A stretch of DNA of 19,149 bases from Sulfurimonas sp. (GTDB lineage: Bacteria; Campylobacterota; Campylobacteria; Campylobacterales; Sulfurimonadaceae). Position 1 is the stretch's first letter; each line of letters begins with the position of its first letter. The notes beneath the pieces are model-generated. The model saw only the letters and a program-made list of their open reading frames with translations. It was not told the origin of the DNA and made no database searches. This document shows positions 1-8,300 of this stretch, piece by piece. The DNA is taken from contig JALUZQ010000236.1 of NCBI GenBank assembly GCA_027011725.1, forward strand, positions 1 to 19,149, read 5' to 3'. The translations under genes were made by a program, and so were the position numbers.

Positions 1-987
1 AAGATAGACCTCTCAGGAAAAGTCGTTTATATACGCCTTGCACAGGAGTTAAAAGGGATCTATGGAGAGTTTATCAGTCTTGTTATTAAAATATCAGTTG
101 CACTTATTCTCTTCTTCATTATCTTATTTATTATCAGTTATAAAATAAATGTTCAAATACAACATGAGACGAACAAGCTTGTCGATTTCTTAAAAGCGCT
201 TACAAAGAAAGAGAAGCCTACCTATATCTCTTCAAAATATTCACAAGAGTTTGCCCTCATTACAAGCCTGCTCACCAAAGTCTCAAAGATTTTGGCAAAA
301 AAAGACAAACAACAAGAGAAGTACACCCGCAAACTTAAAAATGCAAACAGACAAAAAGATGACATCATCTCTGCAATCAGCCATGAGTTCAAAAACCCTA
401 TAGCTGTAGTCAACGGCTACTCACAGACACTTTTAGAAGATGAAAATATAAACCCAAATATACGTAAAAAATTTCTTACAAAAATCCATAATAATGGTAC
501 AAAACTTAGTACACTCATAGATACACTTAGACTTTCAATGAAACTCGACGGTGAAACGCAGTCCATACAGACACATCAAACAAATCTTTACGAACTGGTA
601 AACGAAACTGTCCAAACACTCCAACTTACATACCCACACAAACACATAATTATACAAGGAGACAAGAAAGTAGTAGTAAATATAGATAAGACACTTTTTG
701 GGGTTGTTATCAGTAATCTCATAGAAAATGCACTAAAATATTCAGAAGATGAAGTAATAGTAAAAATTTCGAAAAAACATCTTGAAGTAATAGATACAGG
801 CATAGGCATAAACGAGAAAGATTTAGAAAATATCACAAAAAAATTCTACAGAGTACACCAGAACTCTTGGAACAACTCTCTAGGACTTGGACTCTTCTTA
901 GTCAATAAAATCATTGCCCTACACCACTTCACACTTACTATAAAGTCTCAAGTGAATAAAGGTTCCACGTTTAGTATAGAATTTTAA
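1..987 (+). CDS. sensor histidine kinase, C-terminal part (5' end outside window)
   Basis: The reading frame is open from the first base to the TAA at 985-987, so the true start lies upstream and the visible 328 residues are the C-terminal part. Visible residues about 24-49 form one strongly hydrophobic membrane helix, followed by a HAMP-like helical linker. The HisKA dimerisation helix carries the H-box SHEFKNP, whose phospho-accepting His is the codon at 382-384. The HATPase_c domain follows: N-box NLIENALKYS, G1 box DTGIGI (from 793), an F-box-like FYRV and G2 box GLGLFL. All catalytic boxes look intact, so it should be an active inner-membrane kinase of a two-component system. The sensor domain and presumably the response regulator lie upstream, so the stimulus cannot be read here. 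A TTG at 292 also opens this frame, but starting there would lose the membrane helix and is not the real start. Confidence 0.93.
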   Translation, partial: KIDLSGKVVYIRLAQELKGIYGEFISLVIKISVALILFFIILFIISYKINVQIQHETNKLVDFLKALTKKEKPTYISSKYSQEFALITSLLTKVSKILAKKDKQQEKYTRKLKNANRQKDDIISAISHEFKNPIAVVNGYSQTLLEDENINPNIRKKFLTKIHNNGTKLSTLIDTLRLSMKLDGETQSIQTHQTNLYELVNETVQTLQLTYPHKHIIIQGDKKVVVNIDKTLFGVVISNLIENALKYSEDEVIVKISKKHLEVIDTGIGINEKDLENITKKFYRVHQNSWNNSLGLGLFLVNKIIALHHFTLTIKSQVNKGSTFSIEF

Positions 988-1032
988 AATCATTAAGCTA
1001 TTACAAAGAATATTTGCTTTATCATTAAACAA

Positions 1033-1038
1033 TATAAG
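1033..1038 (+). promoter_or_regulatory. candidate -10 box for the lipoprotein/barrel pair
   Basis: TATAAG lies 28 nt before the lipoprotein ATG, in the 79-bp gap after the kinase. No -35 box at normal spacing is evident; a TTGCTT at 1014-1019 is only 13 nt away. Campylobacterota promoters often lack a clear -35. The gene could instead be read through from the kinase. The ribosome binding site AAGGA at 1053-1057 is 9 nt before the ATG and supports that start. Confidence 0.35.
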
Positions 1039-1066
1039 TACAATTTTTGTTTAAGGATTTTGCAAG

Positions 1067-4039
1067 ATGAGTGGTAAAGTTTTAAAATTTAAAAAAAGTA
1101 TGATAGCTCTCGCTATGGCAAGTTTCCTAGTCGGTTGCGGCGGTGGCGGCGGTGGCAACAGTGGCAGCAGCAATGATGAGGGCGGTGGAAATACAGGAGG
1201 TGGAAGTAGCATCCCAACTGGTACATTTACAGTAAATGCTGTTGATGACAATATTTTGGGTGCAATCATAAGTGCTCCCGAATGTGCCTCGTTTTCAGAA
1301 GATGGAGATGGTGTATATACTTTAAAGGAGTGTATAGCGACACCTTCTTCTGTGAATGTCATCAATGGTTTTGTAGATACAACCAATAATGGTCGACATG
1401 ATGACAATGAGACAGCACAAATAGCACCACTCAAGTTAAATGTAACACAAAGCGGCTCAAGTAACAACTTTACAGTAACACCGTTAACAACTCTTGCAGC
1501 GCAAGATACAGATCTCTCTGCTCTAGCAAATGCATTAGGCATAAGTCAAGATGAACTCTTTGAAGATAATCCTGACAATAGGGCTATTCAAAGAGCCGTA
1601 AACGCAATATTAATTTCTGCGAGAAAGGCAGGAATTACAAAATTTGACTCTTTTGTGCAGGATTTGGTAACACAATTGAAAGATAGTAACGCAACAGGTC
1701 TAAATGCTTTAAATGCTGTAAAAACATATATGCAAAACCATAAGGAAAGCTACAAAACCAAATTTGGCGTAGTATTTGGTGGTTTTATAGATGACACTTC
1801 TGCTTTAGATTTAACAAGCTCGACCGTTTTAAGCGACGTTGAAAGCACACATGCCGTAACAGAAGGAAAGATAGTATTAGGCGGTTTTATCTATGATACT
1901 GTAATTCCAAACGCAACAGTCACTCTTTATGATAGTACTACTTCACTTGAGACTACTACATCTGATGCCAATGGAAGATACTTTCTTGAAGTAAACAAAG
2001 ATATTCTAAATTCATCTAAAGTCTATAGACTTGAAGCGGTCTCTGGTGATGTTAAGCTTATCTCTTATGTTACAACACAAGAATTAAAAGACAATCTTAC
2101 AGGACAACAGGTATCAAGTGGGAACTTAGAGGATCTGATAGTCTCAAATGTAACCACTGCAAAAGCAGTTTTGGTCCAAAAAACAAGACCGAGTGCAGAA
2201 CATAACGCTACGGCGATGAATGAAGCAAAAGCTTTGGTTGAAAGTTTATATCCTCAAGACATTCTAACAATCTCTGGTGTTCTTAAAGATATTGTGGACA
2301 ACAATACAACGCTTACTACTGCTTCAGACACATTGGATCTTGCTCAAAATATTGTTGAAGTGAACACTACAACAAAAGAGCTCACTACGACACTTCCAAG
2401 TGAAGTAAATCAAACAGCAGTCGATGCACAGGTGGCAAATATTCAGAGCGATCCTCTTTTAAGTACACAAGTAGATAGCACGACTGTCATAAGTGAAGGC
2501 AGTTTGCGCTCTATTATGGAAAACCATACTCTATATGAATTTTATTACAATAGTGACTTTCAATCTTTTCCATTAGTTTACGACACTCTTCAAATTTATC
2601 CTGATGGCAGTTTAAACAGCTATGAGTATCGTTATGATGACAATAGTTCAGAGTGGGTGATTTCAGATGATTATAATCTCAATGCAGGAAGTATACTTTG
2701 GTCAAGTGACGGTAGTAAGGTATATGTCGTTTCTACGGATGCTATACCAGGAAAAATAACACTCCTAGCCAAAGAAAATATAACTGTTCTTGGGCATAGT
2801 GTTAATATCTATCATTTCCAGGAGGAAACTACTGGAGAGCCTGGAGATGGCTACTATACAAATTTTATAGCAAATGCTAATGAGACTGGAACTATAAATT
2901 TTTCAAGTATTAACGACAGTAATAAAGAGATTAATATTAGTAACACAATGTATTATCTCGATGACAACGGAACCTACCATCAAGATAATCAGAGTCAACA
3001 ATACAGGTATCGTACTTTGCTAAAAGATGGTAAAACATTTGTAGTATTTGAGGATGCTGAGACTAATGATGGTGACGGAGCTATGATATATCTCGATTTT
3101 GCAAATCAAAAAGCATATATAGCTGACTACAGCTCTATTGGTTCCAAAGATAGCTGGATTCATTATGACAGTACAACCATGTCAAAAATTTGGAAAAACT
3201 TACCGTTTATGCAGCAACAAGAATTGATTACCAGGATAAATGATGCTCAGACAAATGCAACACATTCTGTCTCAAATACCTGGTCTCAAATTACAGATAG
3301 AGTAATCTATAAATATATAAAATCATTAGAAGGTAAAGAAGGGTTGAAAAAATTCTTGGCTGAAAGAGAGCTATACGCTGTTACAAATGTCAACTCTACA
3401 TCATTGAGAATAGATACCATGAGATTTTCTTTTGATTTTAGCAGCATTAATTTTTCCGGTACTGATGATGGTGGAGCATACAATGATGACTCAAATATTA
3501 CTGACTATACAGCAACGACTTTTACGATCTCAGACAATGGAAATGAGATTATATTAACAATAAACGAAATTACAGACGATTACCTTCTCATGGAGTTCGA
3601 TGATGGTAGTACTCAACATACAGAAAGAGTCTATTTTGATAAAGAAAAAGCAGAAATATACATATATAGCCAATATTACCAACATCCACAAGGACAAGAG
3701 GGACTAAAAATATTCTTAGCAGACAAAGAGATATACGCTGTTACAAACGTCAACTCTGCATCATGGAGAATAGACACTATTGCCTTCGCTTCTGATTTTA
3801 GCACGGCTAATTTTTTCGGTACTGATGATCAGGGAGCATACAATGATATCTCAGACATTACCAATTATACGGCAACAAGTTTTACAATATCAGATAATGG
3901 AGATAGTATTGTGTTAACAATACAAAAAGTTACAGACGATTACCTTCTCATAGAGTTCGATGATGGTACGACTCAACATACAGAAAGAGTTTATTTCAAT
4001 AAAGCAAAAGCAGAAGCATATATGAATACTCTTAATTAA
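1067..4039 (+). CDS. large outer-membrane lipoprotein with poly-Gly tether and duplicated C-terminal domain
   Basis: This 990-residue protein has a lipoprotein signal: basic n-region (KVLKFKKS), hydrophobic stretch, then lipobox LVGC with Cys24. Six glycines and a Gly/Ser/Asn/Asp-rich tether follow to about residue 50. Gly at +2 argues for outer-membrane sorting. Residues about 50-150 contain a segment NGFVDTTNNGRHDDNE and then VTPLTTLAA, a layout I associate with other Campylobacterota lipoproteins. Residues about 268-340 look like a carboxypeptidase-regulatory or Cna-B-type beta-sandwich (ATVTLYDSTTSLETTTSDANGR region). The middle is acidic and beta-rich without a family I recognise. Residues 756-875 and 876-990 are two copies of one domain, in register at 120 residues. 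Start ATG 1067 is fixed by AAGGA nine bases upstream. The barrel gene follows after 11 bp and is probably cotranscribed. Function unknown; a surface or periplasm-facing binding protein is an inference. No enzyme motif was seen. Confidence 0.9.
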   Translation: MSGKVLKFKKSMIALAMASFLVGCGGGGGGNSGSSNDEGGGNTGGGSSIPTGTFTVNAVDDNILGAIISAPECASFSEDGDGVYTLKECIATPSSVNVINGFVDTTNNGRHDDNETAQIAPLKLNVTQSGSSNNFTVTPLTTLAAQDTDLSALANALGISQDELFEDNPDNRAIQRAVNAILISARKAGITKFDSFVQDLVTQLKDSNATGLNALNAVKTYMQNHKESYKTKFGVVFGGFIDDTSALDLTSSTVLSDVESTHAVTEGKIVLGGFIYDTVIPNATVTLYDSTTSLETTTSDANGRYFLEVNKDILNSSKVYRLEAVSGDVKLISYVTTQELKDNLTGQQVSSGNLEDLIVSNVTTAKAVLVQKTRPSAEHNATAMNEAKALVESLYPQDILTISGVLKDIVDNNTTLTTASDTLDLAQNIVEVNTTTKELTTTLPSEVNQTAVDAQVANIQSDPLLSTQVDSTTVISEGSLRSIMENHTLYEFYYNSDFQSFPLVYDTLQIYPDGSLNSYEYRYDDNSSEWVISDDYNLNAGSILWSSDGSKVYVVSTDAIPGKITLLAKENITVLGHSVNIYHFQEETTGEPGDGYYTNFIANANETGTINFSSINDSNKEINISNTMYYLDDNGTYHQDNQSQQYRYRTLLKDGKTFVVFEDAETNDGDGAMIYLDFANQKAYIADYSSIGSKDSWIHYDSTTMSKIWKNLPFMQQQELITRINDAQTNATHSVSNTWSQITDRVIYKYIKSLEGKEGLKKFLAERELYAVTNVNSTSLRIDTMRFSFDFSSINFSGTDDGGAYNDDSNITDYTATTFTISDNGNEIILTINEITDDYLLMEFDDGSTQHTERVYFDKEKAEIYIYSQYYQHPQGQEGLKIFLADKEIYAVTNVNSASWRIDTIAFASDFSTANFFGTDDQGAYNDISDITNYTATSFTISDNGDSIVLTIQKVTDDYLLIEFDDGTTQHTERVYFNKAKAEAYMNTLN
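3332..4036 (+). repeat. in-frame tandem duplication, 360-bp period, two copies
   Basis: Copy 1 is 3332-3691 and copy 2 is 3692-4036, the second ending at the stop codon and lacking only the last few codons of linker. Shared blocks include YAVTNVNS, FTISDNG, TDDYLL, EFDDG and TQHTERVYF, all at exactly 120-residue spacing. Protein identity is roughly 70 percent by eye, and many DNA stretches are nearly identical (for example around 3374-3410 against 3734-3770). The unit is beta-rich, ending in an acidic turn (FDDG) and a short Lys/Ala/Glu helix. It could be a lipocalin-like fold, but that is a guess. Confidence 0.92.
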
Positions 4040-4050
4040 AAGGGAAAGAG

Positions 4051-4902
4051 ATGAAAACAAAAATTGCAGGGCTTTTAGCCCTTGTTCCACTGATGCTTTT
4101 TGCCGGTGAATCAAAAGCTCAATATGATGGCTACAGTTATTTTAGTATTGGGATGCAAAATACAAAGTATGAAGAAAATATAGTTTTAAGTGGTGGACAG
4201 AAGGTTCACAGTTCTGCCAATGCGACAAGTCCTGTCTATATTAGTGGTTCTCTTATCCGTATAAATAACAAATTTGATTTTTCTATGGACTTACTCTCTA
4301 CTCTTTTACCAACAGAAACGGATGAGAAATGGTACCTAGATGGGGTCTATACACAACAAAACAAGTTTGATGCAACCATAACAAATATGCAGTTTTATGG
4401 ACATTACAAGTTCACAGACAACCATAGAATTGTATTTGGTCCAACCTACTCACTCAATAGCTTTAAACGCTATACTTTTAAAGATGCAAATGGAAATATC
4501 ATCCTTGATAACGTAACAGGCGCAAGACTTGGACTCACTGAAGAGAGAGTTGCTAATTTACGTTTTGCAGTAGGATATTGGTATGAGAGTGCTCCGCATG
4601 GTCGAGTACACCAGATACGTTATCGTTTTAATGCAACCTTTGGACACACTGTTTGGACACAGGCTACAAATACAGGATTTGAAAAAGTAAGTTTTGACAC
4701 TATCAATAGTTATGAACTGCAAAGCTCCGCATACGCAGGCTATACAATTTTTAAAGGTTTGGAAATTGGCGCTTTTGCAGCTTATTCAAGACAAGAGAAA
4801 ACAACTACAGACGTTGCGTCGGATGGACATACAAAATGGCCAAAAAACACACTGTCTCTCTTACAAGGTGGCGTAAGTTTTGTCTGGAATTTTTCTGAAT
4901 AA
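4051..4902 (+). CDS. outer-membrane beta-barrel protein, function unknown
   Basis: The 283-residue product starts with a Sec signal peptide (MKTKIAGLL, hydrophobic core, SKA cleavage site near residue 23). The rest is alternating aromatic/hydrophobic and polar residues typical of transmembrane beta-strands, ending in a strand FVWNF followed by Ser-Glu, close to the usual C-terminal aromatic signal for outer-membrane barrels. No cysteine, TPR or enzyme motif is visible. AGGGAAAGAG directly before the ATG serves as ribosome binding site. It lies 11 bp after the large lipoprotein gene, so the two are probably one transcript and may act together at the outer membrane. I do not recognise a named family; OmpW- or OmpA-type barrels are not clearly matched. 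Confidence 0.85.
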   Translation: MKTKIAGLLALVPLMLFAGESKAQYDGYSYFSIGMQNTKYEENIVLSGGQKVHSSANATSPVYISGSLIRINNKFDFSMDLLSTLLPTETDEKWYLDGVYTQQNKFDATITNMQFYGHYKFTDNHRIVFGPTYSLNSFKRYTFKDANGNIILDNVTGARLGLTEERVANLRFAVGYWYESAPHGRVHQIRYRFNATFGHTVWTQATNTGFEKVSFDTINSYELQSSAYAGYTIFKGLEIGAFAAYSRQEKTTTDVASDGHTKWPKNTLSLLQGGVSFVWNFSE

Positions 4903-4992
4903 TTCAGACTACGAGGTGTAATTATTCGAAACACTCTGAGAATTTGCCTATTATTTCATCAGTTTAAAACCGCTATTTACCTATTATTGGGT

Positions 4993-4998
4993 TATACT
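4993..4998 (+). promoter_or_regulatory. candidate -10 box of glnA
   Basis: TATACT lies 29 nt before the glnA ATG, in the 125-bp gap after the barrel gene. There is no good -35 box. The remainder of the gap (4903-4992) shows no gene; it holds only weak, imperfect inverted repeats (4904-4939) that do not look like a standard terminator. Confidence 0.45.
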
Positions 4999-5027
4999 AC
5001 TTGCAGAAAATATTCAGGAGAAAATTA

Positions 5028-6458
5028 ATGGGAAAATTCGTTAATAATATAGAAGAGTTCTTTACATTTTGTAATGAGAATGATGTACAATTCGTAGATT
5101 TAAGATTTACAGATATCAAAGGTGCATGGCATCACCTTACTTACCGCTACTCTGCAGTAAACGCAGACAACTTAGAAAATGGTTTCCCATTTGATGGTTC
5201 TTCAATCGAAGCATGGCAACCAATTAACAAATCAGATATGATTTTAAAACCTGATGTTCCAACAGCATTTTTAGATCCTTTTACTGCTGATCCAACTGTT
5301 ATCCTTATTTGTGATATCTTTGATATCTACAAAGGTGAACTGTATGAGAAATGTCCACGTTCAATCGCTAAGAAAGCACTTAAACATGCTGAAGATATCG
5401 GTGTTGCTGATGCTGCATACTTTGGACCGGAAAATGAATTCTTTATTTTTGATGATGTTCAATTTGTTGATGGTATCAATGAAGCTGGCTATAAAGTAGA
5501 TACTGAAGAGGGTGAATGGAATTCAAACACTTCTTATGATGATATGTACAACACAGGTCACAGACCAGGAACTAAAGGTGGTTACTTCCCAGTTGCACCG
5601 ACAGATTCTATGGTAGATATGCGTGCTGAAATGATGCAAGTACTCGAGCAAGTTGGTCTTGAAGTTGTTCTTGGTCACCACGAAGTTGCACAAGGTCAAG
5701 GCGAGATCGGTATCGTTTTTGGTGATATCATCACTGCTGCTGACAATGTTCAAAAATACAAATATGTTGTTAAAATGATCGCTCACCTTAACGGTAAAAC
5801 TGCAACATTTATGCCTAAACCACTTTATGGTGACAATGGTAACGGTATGCACGTTCACCAATCACTATGGAAAGATGGTAGAAACCTTTTCTATACTGAA
5901 GGAAACTACGGTAACCTTTCAGAGATGGCACTTAACTATGCTGCTGGTATCTTTAAACATGCTAAAGCTGTTGCTGCGTTTACAAATGCTTCAACAAACT
6001 CTTATAAGCGTCTTATCCCTGGTTTTGAAGCACCAAGTATTCTTACTTACTCTTCACAAAACCGTTCAGCTGCATGTCGTATTCCTTATGGTGCTGGCGA
6101 AAAAGCTACACGTATTGAAATGAGATTCCCAGACTCTACTGCATGTCCTTACCTTGCATTTGCTGTAATGATGATGGCTGGTCTTGATGGTATCAAGCAC
6201 AACATGACTCCAGTAGGTCCAATGGATGAAGATCTTTTCGAACTTACTCTTGATGAGATCCGTGAAAGAGGAATCCAACAAATGCCACACACACTCCGTG
6301 AAGCACTTGAAGGTCTTATTGCAGACAATGACTTCTTGAAACCGGTATTTACTGATGAAATGATCGATGCTTACCAAGGGTATAAATTCGAGCGTGACGT
6401 ATTCCCTGATGAAGGTCGTCCAACAGCATACGAGTTCAAAACTACGTACCAGTGCTAA
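5028..6458 (+). CDS. glnA: glutamine synthetase, type I
   Basis: GlnA makes glutamine from glutamate, ammonia and ATP in the cytoplasm as a dodecamer. The 476-residue product has the type I length. Visible signatures are DGSSIEAW in the N-terminal beta-grasp domain, [11 protein letters not shown], the metal and substrate segment [23 protein letters not shown], the ATP/glutamate segment RLIPGFEAP, and [17 protein letters not shown] chose ATG 5028, not an in-frame TTG at 5001, because CAGGAG at 5015-5020 sits seven bases upstream and the protein then starts MGKF like other bacterial GlnA. At the adenylylation loop, where enteric enzymes have NLYDLP, this protein has DLFELT, with Phe404 in place of the modified Tyr. 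Regulation by GlnE-type adenylylation is therefore unlikely, as I recall for Helicobacter pylori GlnA. It appears to be a single-gene unit with its own promoter and a following hairpin. Confidence 0.98.
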   Translation: MGKFVNNIEEFFTFCNENDVQFVDLRFTDIKGAWHHLTYRYSAVNADNLENGFPFDGSSIEAWQPINKSDMILKPDVPTAFLDPFTADPTVILICDIFDIYKGELYEKCPRSIAKKALKHAEDIGVADAAYFGPENEFFIFDDVQFVDGINEAGYKVDTEEGEWNSNTSYDDMYNTGHRPGTKGGYFPVAPTDSMVDMRAEMMQVLEQVGLEVVLGHHEVAQGQGEIGIVFGDIITAADNVQKYKYVVKMIAHLNGKTATFMPKPLYGDNGNGMHVHQSLWKDGRNLFYTEGNYGNLSEMALNYAAGIFKHAKAVAAFTNASTNSYKRLIPGFEAPSILTYSSQNRSAACRIPYGAGEKATRIEMRFPDSTACPYLAFAVMMMAGLDGIKHNMTPVGPMDEDLFELTLDEIRERGIQQMPHTLREALEGLIADNDFLKPVFTDEMIDAYQGYKFERDVFPDEGRPTAYEFKTTYQC

Positions 6459-6461
6459 AAC

Positions 6462-6483
6462 TTTCTCCCTCTTTTGGGAGAAA
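6462..6483. terminator. hairpin after glnA, possible terminator
   Basis: TTTCTCCC (6462-6469) and GGGAGAAA (6476-6483) form a perfect 8-bp stem with a 6-nt loop, starting 3 nt after the glnA stop. The downstream tract (TATTCTT) is only moderately T-rich, so an intrinsic terminator is likely but not strong. No gene lies between here and leuA. Confidence 0.6.
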
Positions 6484-6562
6484 TATTCTTCAAACAATAA
6501 AAATTATCCTTTAAATTTTCAAACTAACTCTTTTTCTTCTTTTTAAAAAACTCCAAATTCGC

Positions 6563-6568
6563 TATAAT
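6563..6568 (+). promoter_or_regulatory. -10 box of leuA
   Basis: A perfect TATAAT is preceded by a T-rich tract (about 6530-6545) at -35 distance, the usual look of a Campylobacterota housekeeping promoter. The predicted leader is about 50 nt. I see no Leu-rich leader peptide or clear attenuator in it. The ribosome binding site AAAGGA (6615-6620) precedes two consecutive ATG codons at 6627 and 6630. Confidence 0.65.
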
Positions 6569-6626
6569 TCCGCCAAGATAGTTATGTAAGAGTGTACTAT
6601 CAAATTTTCAAGTAAAAGGATTCAAA

Positions 6627-8288
6627 ATGATGAATCATATTCCAAAAGGCAAATACAAGCCGTATCCAAAAATAGACTTGCCAGATAGAACATGGCCTGA
6701 CAATACAATTACAAAAGCTCCTCGATGGTGTAGTGTTGATTTACGTGATGGAAATCAAGCGCTTATCAACCCTATGGACATGGAGAAAAAACTTGAATTA
6801 TTTGCACTCTTACTCAAACTCGGATTTAAAGAAATAGAGGTTGGATTTCCATCTGCTTCAAAAATAGAGTATGATTTTTTACGTAAACTTGTTGATGATG
6901 ACTTGATACCTGATGATGTAACCGTTCAAGTACTTGTGCAAGCTCGCGAGCACTTGATTGCAAAAACATTCGAAGCACTTCGCGGAGTCAAAAAAGCGAC
7001 GGTTCATTTATATAATTCAACATCTATTGCACAAAGAAAAATTGTGTTTGCAAAGTCACAAGAAGAGATCATCGACTTAGCACTCGAGGGTGTTGATTTG
7101 GTCAAAAAATATGAAGCAAACCATAATGGAGAGATCTTTTTGGAGTACTCTCCTGAAAGTTTTACGGGTACAGAGTTAGAGTTTGCTGCACGTATCTCAA
7201 ACGCAGTGACAGCACGCTGGGGCATATCAGCATTAAGACCTGTCATTATCAACTTGCCGGCAACAGTGGAGATGGCTACGCCAAATATCTATGCTGATCA
7301 AGTCGAGTGGATGAGCAGACATCTTGATAATCGTGAGCATGTCATCATCTCAACTCATACCCATAACGATAGAGGTACATCCATCGCAGCGACAGAGCTT
7401 GCACTTCTTGCAGGAGCAGACAGAGTTGAAGGAACACTTCTTAGTAATGGAGAGCGTACAGGAAATGTTGACATTATCACTTTGGCACTTAACATGACCA
7501 CACAAGGCATCGACAGTGGACTTGATTTTTCAAATGTCAATGAAGTAGTAGAGGTAGTAGAGCGTGTCACAGAGCTTCCAACGCATCCTCGTCATCCATA
7601 TGTAGGAGAATTGGTCTATACTGCCTTTTCCGGTTCACACCAAGATGCCATCAACAAAGGCCTTGCATACCAACAGGCAAAAGAGGATCCATTTTGGGAA
7701 GTACCATACTTGCCAATAGACCCTGCAGATGTTGGAAGAACGTATGAGTCTATCATTCGTATCAATTCACAATCCGGAAAAGGTGGAGTTGCTTACATTT
7801 TAGAGAAAAATTACGGCTACCAGCTCCCAAAAGCTATGCACCCAGAAATCGGGCGCGCAGTACAGGCACTCAGTGATGAAAAAGGAAGAGAGCTCTCACC
7901 TGAGGAGATTCTTGGAGTATTTAAAAAAGAGTATTTTGAGGTAAAAGAGCATATCAGTTTTAAAGATGTCTCACTAAGCTCCGATAATGGCACTTCGAAA
8001 TGCACGCTAAAGTATCTTTATAATGGAGAAGAGATTACTTCTGAAGGTGAAGGAAACGGACCAATAGATGCCTGCAAAAACGCTTTAATGCAACACTACA
8101 AAAATGAGTTTACGATCAAATCATACTCAGAACACTCTTGTGGTGATAAAAGCAGTGCAAAAGCAGTAGCATACATTGAGATACAGAGCAAAGAGATACT
8201 CTCATGCTTTGGTGTCGGTACTGACAATGACATTACAGTAGCTTCTATAAAAGCACTCTTTTGTGCGCTGAACAGAGCTTTTAACTAG
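6627..8288 (+). CDS. leuA: 2-isopropylmalate synthase, type 2 (long form)
   Basis: LeuA condenses acetyl-CoA with 2-oxoisovalerate, the first committed step of leucine synthesis. The 553-residue product begins with residues typical of the type 2 group (WPDNTITKAPRWCSVDLRDG), unlike the shorter enteric form. Catalytic and metal features of the TIM barrel are visible: DLRDGNQAL with Arg40 and Asp41, the HxH metal pair His244/His246 in THTHNDRGT, and NGERTGNVD. The C-terminal part (about 410-553) is the LeuA dimer/allosteric domain, which carries leucine feedback inhibition in this family. The close relative alpha-citramalate/homocitrate synthases are less likely because of the type 2 N-terminus and full allosteric domain. 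ATG 6627 or ATG 6630 could be used; the spacing from AAAGGA is 6 or 9 nt. It stands alone with its own promoter and converges on the opposite-strand operon with 12 bp between them. Confidence 0.95.
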   Translation: MMNHIPKGKYKPYPKIDLPDRTWPDNTITKAPRWCSVDLRDGNQALINPMDMEKKLELFALLLKLGFKEIEVGFPSASKIEYDFLRKLVDDDLIPDDVTVQVLVQAREHLIAKTFEALRGVKKATVHLYNSTSIAQRKIVFAKSQEEIIDLALEGVDLVKKYEANHNGEIFLEYSPESFTGTELEFAARISNAVTARWGISALRPVIINLPATVEMATPNIYADQVEWMSRHLDNREHVIISTHTHNDRGTSIAATELALLAGADRVEGTLLSNGERTGNVDIITLALNMTTQGIDSGLDFSNVNEVVEVVERVTELPTHPRHPYVGELVYTAFSGSHQDAINKGLAYQQAKEDPFWEVPYLPIDPADVGRTYESIIRINSQSGKGGVAYILEKNYGYQLPKAMHPEIGRAVQALSDEKGRELSPEEILGVFKKEYFEVKEHISFKDVSLSSDNGTSKCTLKYLYNGEEITSEGEGNGPIDACKNALMQHYKNEFTIKSYSEHSCGDKSSAKAVAYIEIQSKEILSCFGVGTDNDITVASIKALFCALNRAFN

Positions 8289-8300
8289 TAGTCAACACTC

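Noticed and set aside
1051..1542. 163-residue minus-strand ORF with a poly-Pro run
   Set aside because: It is the antisense reading of the Gly-codon tract of the lipoprotein gene, with no ribosome binding site or family resemblance.
4894..4908. Palindrome TCTGAA-TAA-TTCAGA around the stop codon of the barrel gene
   Set aside because: It has only a 6-bp AT-rich stem with a 3-nt loop and no T-run after it; it could arise by chance and is not a convincing terminator.
4989..5005. Sigma-54-like GG...GC upstream of glnA
   Set aside because: The spacing between the GG and GC pairs is 11 nt, not the required 10, and the flanking bases do not match TGGCAC. A plain TATACT -10 box explains the site better.
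5001..5027. TTG start giving glnA nine extra residues
   Set aside because: The CAGGAG ribosome binding site lies between this TTG and ATG 5028, inside the would-be extension, and MGKF is the normal GlnA start.
6584..6589. ATG-TAA minimal upstream ORF in the leuA leader
   Set aside because: It has no Shine-Dalgarno sequence and no Leu codons; most likely chance.
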